Shown: in pieces, positions 52,725 to 61,220 of the stretch
Position numbering within the stretch: position 1 is the first letter of the stretch
Layout of the letters: every line of letters begins with the position of its first letter
Source: Micromonospora sp. C95
GTDB taxonomy: Bacteria; Actinomycetota; Actinomycetes; Mycobacteriales; Micromonosporaceae
Reading direction: 5' to 3'
Length of the DNA stretch: 64,000 nt
Assembly (NCBI RefSeq): GCF_018070465.1
Contig: NZ_JAGPXT010000007.1
Location: 1-64,000, forward strand
Translations under genes and position numbers: made by a program
Notes under the pieces: generated by a model
Told to the model about the DNA's origin: nothing
What the model saw: only the letters and a program-made list of their open reading frames with translations
The model's database searches: none

Positions 52725-53905
52725 CCGGCGGCGGCCGGCAGGAGCTGCCGATCGGGCGGCGTATCGCGCAGCTACGGGTCCGCCGTGGGATGAGTCAGCA
52801 GGTCTTCGCCGACCGGATCGGCAGGTCGAAAAGCTGGGTCGACAAGATCGAACGGGGTGCCCGCCGGCTCGACCGGCTGTCGGTGATCGAGACGGTCGCC
52901 GGGGCACTCGGCGTCGCCACCGGCGTGCTGGTCGGACGCGACAGCCGGCAGCCGACGGTCAGCGAGATGACGGCCGCCGTGGAGCGGGTACGGGAGGCCC
53001 TCGCCCGCTACGACCTTCCGACCAGCTGTGCCACCACGGTAGACCTTGACCGGCAGGTCGGGTACGCGCTCGCCGCGTACCGACACGCCCAGTATCCCCA
53101 GCTGCTGCGGATCCTGCCCGACCTGCTTGCCGACGCCCGCCACGCCGCCACCACCGACCTGCCGGTGTCCGCCGTCGACGTGTTGGTACGGGTGTACCGG
53201 CTGGCCGCCCAGGTTCTGGTCAAACTCGGCGAGCCCGACCTGGCCTGGCTGACCGCCGACCGGGCCATGACCGCTGCCGGCGGCGACCCCCGGCGTACCG
53301 CGATCGCCGTGGTCGGCCTGGCGCAGGCGCTGCGAGCCGTACGGCGTGGCCGGCTGGCGCTGGCCGTCACCCGCACCGCCCTGCACGCCCTCGGCCCGAC
53401 GCCCTCCCCCGCCAGCCCACCGGAGGACGTCGCCCTCGCCGGTGTCCTGCTCGTCGAAGCCGCCCTCGCCTCCGCCACCTGCGGCGACGCCACCACCGCC
53501 GGCACCCTCACCGATCAGGCAGCCCGCCTGGCCCGCCTGTCCGGACATGGTGCCGGGTTCGGGCCGGTCGCTGTCGATCTCGCCCGGGCCCTGACAGCCG
53601 CCAATCTCGGTGACAACGGCCTCGCCATTGCCACCCACAAACTCGCCGTCAACACCGATGCCTGGCATCGGCTGCCCGCCGAACACCGCGCCGGGCACCT
53701 GATCGACATCACTCGCACGCACTTGGCCCTTGGCGACCCTCAGGCCGCCGGACGCGCCTTGGTCGTCGCCGACCGCATCGCCCCTGCCGAGACCCGCGTG
53801 CGGCCCGCCGGACGCGCCGCGCTCACCGCCGTGCTTCGTGCAGGCAACTCCCCAGCCGACGTCACCCGGCTCGCCACGCTCGTCGGCCTGACCCGACAGC
53901 CGTGA
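52721..53905 (+). CDS. XRE-family regulator with TPR-like C-terminal region
   Basis: A 394-aa protein. The N-terminal HTH (about 10-70) reads LPIGRRIAQLRVRRGMSQQV, FADRIGRSKSWVDKIERGAR, RLDRLSVIETVAGALGV. The rest is alpha-helical with TPR-like repeats (YALAAYRHAQYPQLLRILPD, RVYRLAAQVLVKLGEPDLAW, LARALTAANLGDNGLAIATH). Such HTH-TPR proteins resemble signal-peptide-responsive regulators, though no peptide gene is seen apart from the overlapping 47-aa product. It is followed 35 nt later by a copy of the acidic protein family, so the three probably form one operon. Confidence 0.86.
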   Translation: MTGGGRQELPIGRRIAQLRVRRGMSQQVFADRIGRSKSWVDKIERGARRLDRLSVIETVAGALGVATGVLVGRDSRQPTVSEMTAAVERVREALARYDLPTSCATTVDLDRQVGYALAAYRHAQYPQLLRILPDLLADARHAATTDLPVSAVDVLVRVYRLAAQVLVKLGEPDLAWLTADRAMTAAGGDPRRTAIAVVGLAQALRAVRRGRLALAVTRTALHALGPTPSPASPPEDVALAGVLLVEAALASATCGDATTAGTLTDQAARLARLSGHGAGFGPVAVDLARALTAANLGDNGLAIATHKLAVNTDAWHRLPAEHRAGHLIDITRTHLALGDPQAAGRALVVADRIAPAETRVRPAGRAALTAVLRAGNSPADVTRLATLVGLTRQP

Positions 53906-53940
53906 CCCACCCGGACACCAACCGACCCAACGAGTGAGGC

Positions 53941-54372
53941 ATGGTGCACGAACAGCCGTACAGCGATCTCATCCGGGCCATGGCCCGAGCCGACTGGGAC
54001 ACCGCCGAAGCACTGTGCGACGAGATTCGCCGCAGCGGTCAGGCCGGCGCCCCCTACGTCATCGGAGCCGCGTTCGCCCTCGCCGTCAACCGGTACTTCG
54101 CGCCCGATGCGACACCCACCGACGTCGCCGCCTGGGTGTCGACAGTCCGCGCCCGTTATCAGGACGGAGACACCCCGCCGGCCCTCGAAACGGAGGGTCT
54201 CATCCGCGCTGCCCTCGGCGAACCGGAGCTGGTCGACAACATGCCCGCCGAAACCGTGCTCGACGCCGAGATCTTCGTCCTCGTCCACATACTTCTGGAC
54301 AAGAACCTGAGCGTCACCGAGCTGGACGAGTTCCTCGCCGAGGCGGAGGACGTCGCGGCCGAGTACCAGTAG
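53941..54372 (+). CDS. Acidic helical protein, family X copy 2
   Basis: A 143-aa paralogue of the protein at 50732-51160, more than half identical by eye. Shared motifs include DLI.A.ARADWD, VIGAAFALAVNR, PDATPTDVA.WV, EGLIRAALGEPELVD and VTELDEFLAEAEDVAAEY. No signal peptide, membrane helix or catalytic motif. Here the partner is the XRE/TPR regulator upstream and not the helical proteins A-C, so the family accompanies two different gene contexts a few kb apart. Confidence 0.76.
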   Translation: MVHEQPYSDLIRAMARADWDTAEALCDEIRRSGQAGAPYVIGAAFALAVNRYFAPDATPTDVAAWVSTVRARYQDGDTPPALETEGLIRAALGEPELVDNMPAETVLDAEIFVLVHILLDKNLSVTELDEFLAEAEDVAAEYQ

Positions 54373-54375
54373 GCA

Positions 54376-54520
54376 GCCGCCAGCCTGGGAAGCTGATGTC
54401 GCCCGGGCGCTCACCACCTTCGCCGCCGTGACCGGCGCTCATCTCGCCGATGTGTCCCAGCCGGCCGAACAGGTGGCCGACGCCATCGCCATGAGCATCC
54501 GGTCGGTGCCCAGCCGCTGA
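54376..54520 (+). pseudogene. possible remnant: 3' end of a lost gene
   Basis: A frame ending in TGA at 54518-54520 has coding-like composition (TWG-biased codons) and reads WEADVARALTTFAAVTGAHL, then AEQVADAIAMSIRSVPSR. There is no start codon with a ribosome site before it, and the preceding gene ends at 54372 in another frame. It looks like the C-terminal 45 residues of a deleted gene; I do not recognise the family. Confidence 0.3.
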
Positions 54521-54547
54521 CGGCTTCCGCCACGGACGCAGCTTCCG

Positions 54548-54595
54548 CTCTGGGTGCATCTGTTGTCGTCGGAGCAGCAACAGATGCACCCAGAG
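54548..54595. terminator. long perfect hairpin between convergent genes
   Basis: Perfect 18-bp arms CTCTGGGTGCATCTGTTG (54548-54565) and CAACAGATGCACCCAGAG (54578-54595) around a 12-nt loop, 24 bp beyond the stop of the reductase gene on the reverse strand and downstream of the forward-strand cassette. A likely bidirectional terminator. Its sequence is unrelated to the GATC-type palindromes. Confidence 0.65.
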
Positions 54596-54619
54596 AGCCG
54601 CACCTGATTCGGGGCGCGG

Positions 54620-55195
54620 TCAGCGGGCGACGTCGTAGACCAGCTTCTGGATGCCGTTGGCGTAGGACTCGCTCTCGACCAGCTTGAGGTTCTGCTTGTC
54701 CCGGTCGGTGTCGGAGAACAGCCGCTTGCCCGCGCCGAGCAGGACCGGGAAGACCAACAGGTGGTAGCGGTCGATCAGGCCGGCGTCGGAGAGGTTGCGG
54801 TTCAGCGTCGCGCTGCCGTGGATGCTGATCGGGCCGCCGTCGGTCTGCTTGAGGGCGGCGACGTCGTCAAGCGACCGGAGGATGACGATCTCCCCCCAGT
54901 TGGACACCAGATCCTGCTCCTTGAGGCTCGTCGACACGACGTACTTCGGCATCGCGTTGTAGCCGGCGAACTCGTCGGTCATGCCCGGCCACACCGGCGC
55001 GAACGCCTGGTAGCTGACCCGGCCCAGCATCATCGCGGTGGCCTCGTCCTGCTCGCGTCCCTTGATCTCGTAGGCGGACTCGTCGAACTCGATGTCGTTG
55101 AAGGTCCAGCCCGAGTTGCGGTAGCCCGGTTCTCCCCCGGGGGCCTCGATGACGCCGTCGAGCGAGACGAACGCGGTGGCGATCAGGGTACGCAT
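54620..55195 (-). CDS. Dihydrofolate-reductase-family (RibD C-terminal-like) protein
   Basis: A 191-aa protein of the RibD_C/DHFR-like fold: MRTLIATAFVSLDGVIEAPG, EATAMMLGRVSYQAFAPVWP, PKYVVSTSLKEQDL, GGPISIHGSATLNRNL and GLIDRYHLLVFPVLLGAGKR. These are NADPH-binding reductases of unknown substrate, distinct from true FolA. AAGGAG before the ATG fixes the start. It stands alone. Confidence 0.88.
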   Translation of the reverse strand: MRTLIATAFVSLDGVIEAPGGEPGYRNSGWTFNDIEFDESAYEIKGREQDEATAMMLGRVSYQAFAPVWPGMTDEFAGYNAMPKYVVSTSLKEQDLVSNWGEIVILRSLDDVAALKQTDGGPISIHGSATLNRNLSDAGLIDRYHLLVFPVLLGAGKRLFSDTDRDKQNLKLVESESYANGIQKLVYDVAR

Positions 55196-55313
55196 CAGGT
55201 TGCTCCTTGGTGGTTGTCTGACGTGCTGTCGTCAGTGCGACGAGCGGGAGTCGCCGGATTCGACAGCCCACGGCAAAAATTCCTACCACCTGCGCGGCGC
55301 GCGTCCGAGCACG

Positions 55314-56690
55314 TCAGGCGGGGGCGGCGCGCCGGCGGGCCGCGTCCGGGTCGAGCGGCGCACCGGCCGGTACGAGGCTGACCACACCCGCGGGCAGCCG
55401 GACAGGTCGGACATCGGCGTAGCCGAGCATGCCGGTCACCTCGGGGCCGGTGAGCGTGTACCGGCGGCCGAGGTCGGTCACCACGGAGATCGCGCCGCCG
55501 GCCGCGCCCGGCGTGGCGACCGATTCGACGACCGCGCCCCGACCCGGCTCCACGAGCACGTGGTCGGCGGTCGTCGGCTCGGTCGATCGATCCGGTGCCC
55601 GAGGGAGCACGGGCAGTTCCACCCCCAGCCGCAGCTCGACCGGCCGGCTGTCGTCGCCGACCCGCGCGCAGATCGTCGCCGGGCCCGGCGTGGCCAGCGG
55701 GGGCGGGGCAGCCGGCGGCGCGTCGGGCCCGGCGGGAACGAGGTCGGGCAGCTGCGGCAGGGCGGCGAACCGGCCGAGGCTGATCTGCTCCGGCTCCCGC
55801 TGGCCGGTCAGCGCGAGCAGCAGACCGGCCTGTAGCTCGGTGATGCCGGCGAGCCCGTTGCGTAGCACCACCGCGTACTGCCGCCCGCTGCCGGAGTTGC
55901 GGACCACAAGTACGTCACCGACCCTGGCCCCGACCACCCGGGTGGACCGCCGGCCCAGGCCGGGCAGGTTCAGCGGGGCCAGATCGAGGCCGGCCGGCAC
56001 CGAGTTGAGCAGGGCGGCGGCCACCGGGACGGACCGGGAGCGGGTGGTCGCGAGCGCGGCCAGCACCCGCTCGGTGTCCCGGATCAGGTGCCGATGCTGC
56101 TGCCAGAGCAGATGCAGCCGGCCGTCGGGATCACGTAGCAGCAGTGCGTCCCGGCCCAGCGGTCGGCCGCCGGTGCCGCCGGCACCCACCAGCAGCACCG
56201 ACCGGGTGCCCGCTCCGTCCCCGGTCGGTGACATCGAACAGACCGTCCAGCCGGCGGTGGCGAGCCGGGCCGCCGGAGGCAGCGAGTCGGGAGCGTCCCG
56301 GATGCCCAACGGCAGCCCCCTCGGCACCCCGTCGATCGACCGGCGGGACACCAGCACCGTCTTCGGCCGCTGCACGCCGATGATGAGCAGCGCGGAGGCG
56401 TAGTTGAGCACCGGGTGCAGCCGCTCGTCCCGGTAGACGAACCGGGCGCCCGACTCCTTCTCGACGATCACCACACCCGCGTCACGCCACGTCCCGCCGC
56501 CGCCGGTGAACAGGCCGTACAGGGCCGTGGCGCCCAGGCCGATGGCCGCCACCAGGATGCTTGCCAGCGCGGCTCCGGCGAGCCGGCGCGTCGGTGACAG
56601 CGCCGGATCGCTGTCCCGGGTCACCAGCGCGGCCACCGTCCGCGCAACGGTGAACTGGTACGAGTGCAGCTGATCCTGCCGCGACGGCAT
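55314..56690 (-). CDS. eccB: Type VII secretion system protein EccB (orphan)
   Basis: A 458-aa membrane-anchored protein of the ESX core complex. The N-terminal cytoplasmic part has the EccB signature SRQDQLHSYQFTVARTVAAL. One membrane helix follows (RLAGAALASILVAAIGLGAT, about 40-62), then a large external domain: FVYRDERLHPVLNYASALLI, GIRDAPDSLPPAARL, VCSM..., RNGLAGITELQAGLLLAL. Paired cysteines (VCSM; ATICARVG) suit the disulfide of the family. ATG at 56690 is set by GGAGGGG. No eccC, eccD, eccE, mycP or classical WXG100 genes are adjacent in this window, which is unusual. Confidence 0.92.
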   Translation of the reverse strand: MPSRQDQLHSYQFTVARTVAALVTRDSDPALSPTRRLAGAALASILVAAIGLGATALYGLFTGGGGTWRDAGVVIVEKESGARFVYRDERLHPVLNYASALLIIGVQRPKTVLVSRRSIDGVPRGLPLGIRDAPDSLPPAARLATAGWTVCSMSPTGDGAGTRSVLLVGAGGTGGRPLGRDALLLRDPDGRLHLLWQQHRHLIRDTERVLAALATTRSRSVPVAAALLNSVPAGLDLAPLNLPGLGRRSTRVVGARVGDVLVVRNSGSGRQYAVVLRNGLAGITELQAGLLLALTGQREPEQISLGRFAALPQLPDLVPAGPDAPPAAPPPLATPGPATICARVGDDSRPVELRLGVELPVLPRAPDRSTEPTTADHVLVEPGRGAVVESVATPGAAGGAISVVTDLGRRYTLTGPEVTGMLGYADVRPVRLPAGVVSLVPAGAPLDPDAARRRAAPA

Positions 56691-56801
56691 CGTTTCCCCT
56701 CCGGCGAGACGGTCGGCGCACAGGATATGCGCTGCGTCGATGTCCCGAGGACCGTGCGTCACACCGTGGGCGGCAACTCACCGGTGGGTAGCATTCCGGC
56801 G

Positions 56802-57521
56802 GTGAGCGTACGTTTCGAGGAACTGGCCTGGCGGCCGACACCCATCGGCGAGATCAGTCTGCGTCGACGTCGCGATCCCCGGCTCGACCGGGACGTGTAC
56901 GAGGTCAAGCTCGACGACGAGTTTCTGATGTCGAGCCTGTTCACCGCCGGGGAGGTCGAGCTGGCCCGGTTGGGGTTGGCGGCGCTGGCTGGTGACCGCC
57001 TCGACGTGGTCGTCGGTGGGCTGGGGCTCGGCTACACCGCCCGCACCGCGCTGGCGGACGACCGGGTGGCCAGCCTGCTGGTGGTGGAGGCGGTCGAGGA
57101 CGTGATCGACTGGCACCGGCGCGGTCTGCTGCCGTTCGCCGCCGGACTGGCCACGGACCCGCGTACCCGGCTGGTGCGGGCCGACTTCTTCGCCCGGGTG
57201 GCCGGTCCGGACGGCCTCGACCCCGACGACGCCGGGCGTCGCTTCCACGCCGTGCTGCTGGACGTCGACCACTCCCCACGGCATCCGCTGCATCCGAGTC
57301 ACGCCGCCTTCTACCGGCCGGACGGGTTGCGCCGGCTGACGCGGCTGTTGCATCCAGGTGGGGTGTTCGCCCTCTGGTCGGACGACCCACCGGACCCGGA
57401 CTTCGAGGCCGCCCTGGCCGCCGTGTTCCCCACCCACCGCAGCCATGTGGTGCGGTTCGCCAACCCGCTGACCGGCGGCGAGTCGGCCAACACCGTCTAT
57501 CTGGGGCAGCTGCCCGGCTGA
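56802..57521 (+). CDS. Spermidine-synthase-like protein
   Basis: A 239-aa class I methyltransferase-fold protein of the polyamine aminopropyltransferase-like group. It has LDVVVGGLGLGYTARTAL (glycine loop), LLVVEAVEDVIDWHRRGLLP (acidic strand-2 end), FHAVLLDVDHSPRHPLHPSH and LHPGGVFALWSDDPPDPDF. Shorter than true spermidine synthases (about 280-300) and without the N-terminal beta domain, so the activity is uncertain. GTG at 56802 starts the conserved part. Divergent from eccB (111 bp between). Confidence 0.8.
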   Translation: MSVRFEELAWRPTPIGEISLRRRRDPRLDRDVYEVKLDDEFLMSSLFTAGEVELARLGLAALAGDRLDVVVGGLGLGYTARTALADDRVASLLVVEAVEDVIDWHRRGLLPFAAGLATDPRTRLVRADFFARVAGPDGLDPDDAGRRFHAVLLDVDHSPRHPLHPSHAAFYRPDGLRRLTRLLHPGGVFALWSDDPPDPDFEAALAAVFPTHRSHVVRFANPLTGGESANTVYLGQLPG

Positions 57522-57623
57522 GCCGGGGCGGGTACCCACGCGGACGGCATGATCCGGGTGAGAGCGGGTAGCCGGTCCGGCAACCGCGCCCGGACTGGCC
57601 GGGCGGCCGGGTGGGAGGTGGAG

Positions 57624-57800
57624 ATGCGTGCCCTGCTCTGGGTCGTCGGCGTGGTCGCCGGGGTGCTGGTCCTACTGGGCCTGCTCCTCGAAGCGGTCCG
57701 TTGGCTGGTGATCATCGGCGTCATCGCGCTCGCCGCGGTGATCGTGCTGGCCTTCGTCAAGGGCCGCCGGACCGCCCACAACTACCCCAACCGCCGCTGA
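57624..57800 (+). CDS. 58-aa membrane protein
   Basis: A small protein with two adjacent hydrophobic helices (ALLWVVGVVAGVLVLLGLLL and WLVIIGVIALAAVIVLAFV) and a short basic tail (KGRRTAHNYPNRR). GGGAGG immediately upstream supports ATG at 57624 over an earlier in-frame ATG. Function unknown; such short hairpin membrane proteins are frequent in actinomycetes. Confidence 0.66.
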   Translation: MRALLWVVGVVAGVLVLLGLLLEAVRWLVIIGVIALAAVIVLAFVKGRRTAHNYPNRR

Positions 57801-57805
57801 ACCGG

Positions 57806-59437
57806 TCACGTCCCCGTCGCGGCGGTCAACTCGTCGTCGTAGCGGGCCAGGGCCCGTCCGTCGGCGGCGTAGGCGATCAGCCGTCCGTGGGTCATGGTGG
57901 CCGAACGGAACGAGAACGTCCGCACCCCGGGATAGGCGGCCAGCAGCGGGATGGTCCGGGGTGGGCCGCCCGGAGCGGAGTGGTAGTCCAGCCGCGCCAC
58001 CTGTTCGGAGACCACGCCGTTGACGCGCACCTTGGTCTTCTCGCTGCGGGTGCCGAAGGTGACCGGGGCACCGGTGCCGTAGCGGGCGCACTCCGCCTGC
58101 CCCCGGCAGACGAAGAAGTACCGCGAGTTGACCACGTCCCGCAGGCCGTACGCCTTGAAGGTGGGATCGGCTCCGGCGGGCAACGGCTGCACGGCGAAGA
58201 ACGCCAGCGCGCCGAGGGACGCGACGGCCACCCGCGACCACCCTCGCCCGAGGGACCGGGCGGGATGAGCGCGGGCGGTGGTCAGCGCGACCGCGCCGAA
58301 CCCCGCCACACAGAGCGCGACCGCACCGACGGCCCGGGCGTTCTCGAAGAGGAACTGCACACCGGGTCGCATCGACACCGGTGCCAGCACCGCACCCAGC
58401 GACAACAGCATGCTGGCCAGCAGCAGGGCGCCGGCGACCCGCCGGGTCACGCCGACGGAGCCCACCAGCAGCATCGCGGCCAGCACCGTCCAGACCTGGT
58501 GGTGGGTCCAGGAGACCGGGGACGCGGCCACGGTGGCGCAGCCGACCAGCACCGCCGCGTGCCCCGGACGCCCCAGCCGGTGCAGCGTGCGCGCCCGTAG
58601 CAACGCCAGGGCGCAGAGAACGACCACCAGGGCGGCCCAGACCAGCGGAAGGGCTGCCGCGTCCAGGCCGAGACGAAGCAGCATCCCGTGCACCGACTGG
58701 TTGCCCAAGGACGCCAGGTTGCCGATCCGGGAGGTCTGGGTGACCGTACCCGCCCAGTAGGTCAGGCTCTCGGCGGGCAGCGCGGCCAGGGCGAGCGCCC
58801 CGCAGGCGACGAAGGCGGCCAACGCGCGGGCGGCGTCGCGGTACCGGCCGCAGACCAGGAAGTAGAGCACGAACAGCAGCGGGGTCAGTTTGATCGCCGC
58901 CGCCACGCCGACCAGCAGGCCGCGCGTCCGCGACGGTGGTGCCATCCCGTCGAGCAGCGCCATCAGCACGATGAAGATGCTCACCTGACCGAAGCGCAGG
59001 TTGCTCTGCACGGGCGCGGCGACCATGAGCACCGCCGCGACCGCCGCGATGCTGACCGCCGCCGACGTCCTCGCCCGGCCCTCGGTCGGGCCACGGCGTG
59101 GTGCGGCGACGCGGCCGGCGGCGAGCAGGCGACCGACGGGTACGGCGAGGGCGATGACGCAGGCGCAGGTCGCCGCCAGCCAGAGCGCTTCGACCACGCC
59201 GAGCGGCACGGTGGTGATCGGCCAGAGGACGAGCGCCGCGAACGGCGGGTACGTGAACGGTCCGCCGTTCGGCGCCACGTACCCGTAGAGCGGACGCCCG
59301 GCACGCAGGTCGGTAAGCGCCCCGTGATAGATGTGCAGGTCGGACAGGCGGTCCGGGCGTCGCAGCACCAATGCGACGGAGACCAGCGCCGCGACCGCGA
59401 ATCCCACCCACAGCAGCGCCGCCCGACGATCCCGCAT
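57806..59437 (-). CDS. GT87-family polyprenyl-phosphate-dependent glycosyltransferase
   Basis: A 543-aa polytopic protein of the GT87 (DUF2029/PimE-like) family. It has DLHIYHGALTDLRAGRPLYG near the N-terminus with the catalytic-type Asp and the conserved FTYPPFAALVLWPI. About ten helices follow, including LLVGVAAAIKLTPLLFVLYF and ASPVSWTHHQVWTVLAAMLL. PimE-type enzymes add mannose from polyprenyl-phosphate-mannose to lipids or glycans outside the membrane. The C-terminal 130 residues form an additional soluble domain (from FFAVQPLPAGADP) of unknown role. ATG at 59437. Confidence 0.86.
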   Translation of the reverse strand: MRDRRAALLWVGFAVAALVSVALVLRRPDRLSDLHIYHGALTDLRAGRPLYGYVAPNGGPFTYPPFAALVLWPITTVPLGVVEALWLAATCACVIALAVPVGRLLAAGRVAAPRRGPTEGRARTSAAVSIAAVAAVLMVAAPVQSNLRFGQVSIFIVLMALLDGMAPPSRTRGLLVGVAAAIKLTPLLFVLYFLVCGRYRDAARALAAFVACGALALAALPAESLTYWAGTVTQTSRIGNLASLGNQSVHGMLLRLGLDAAALPLVWAALVVVLCALALLRARTLHRLGRPGHAAVLVGCATVAASPVSWTHHQVWTVLAAMLLVGSVGVTRRVAGALLLASMLLSLGAVLAPVSMRPGVQFLFENARAVGAVALCVAGFGAVALTTARAHPARSLGRGWSRVAVASLGALAFFAVQPLPAGADPTFKAYGLRDVVNSRYFFVCRGQAECARYGTGAPVTFGTRSEKTKVRVNGVVSEQVARLDYHSAPGGPPRTIPLLAAYPGVRTFSFRSATMTHGRLIAYAADGRALARYDDELTAATGT

Positions 59438-59654
59438 GGACAGAGAATAGAGGTCCCCACACCGCTGGGCGCGAGGCTGTTCGCCGCTCGGCGCGGCCCT
59501 GCCACCGCTCAGCGCGGCTGCGCCACCACGCCTTGTGACGCCTCCGATCCCACGAAGACAATCGTCGATGTTCTGAGAGCCGGACGAGGTAGGGCACCGG
59601 GCAGCCCTCGATCGGAACACCACCATGTCCCCTTCCGTCCGGAGGACCCGTTCC

Positions 59655-61028
<1,374 letters not shown>

Positions 61029-61051
61029 CCGTCGCCCGCTCCCGGCCGGCC

Positions 61052-61087
61052 CGGTGTCCGTACCGCTGCCACCGTACGGACACCGGC
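61052..61087 (+). terminator. hairpin after the CBM2 esterase gene
   Basis: Perfect 13-bp arms CCGGTGTCCGTAC (61052-61064) and GTACGGACACCGG (61075-61087), 10-nt loop, 23 nt after the stop codon. No T-tract. Confidence 0.6.
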
Positions 61088-61102
61088 GTCGCCGGGGCCC
61101 AT

Positions 61103-61132
61103 TTGGATTGGGGGCGGACCAGAAGATATATT
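61103..61132 (+). promoter_or_regulatory. candidate promoter of the beta-helix protein gene
   Basis: TTGGAT (61103-61108) and TATATT (61127-61132) with an 18-bp spacer, in the only AT-rich patch of this intergenic region. The LacI-type operator at 61147-61158 lies just past the expected transcription start. Confidence 0.5.
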
Positions 61133-61146
61133 CCTGTCGATGTCAG

Positions 61147-61158
61147 GAAAGCGCTTGC
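61147..61158 (+). promoter_or_regulatory. LacI-family operator-like site
   Basis: GAAAGCGCTTGC contains the 8-bp palindrome AAGCGCTT with central CG, like operators of CebR-type LacI regulators that control glycoside-degrading genes. It overlaps the early transcribed region of the beta-helix gene. Its sequence differs from the operators at 32302, so a different LacI protein is implied. Confidence 0.5.
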
Positions 61159-61220
61159 TCTGCGTCGTTCACCACTCCGGCACGCGCTCCACCACCGCAC
61201 CCGTCCCCGGAGGAACCCGC

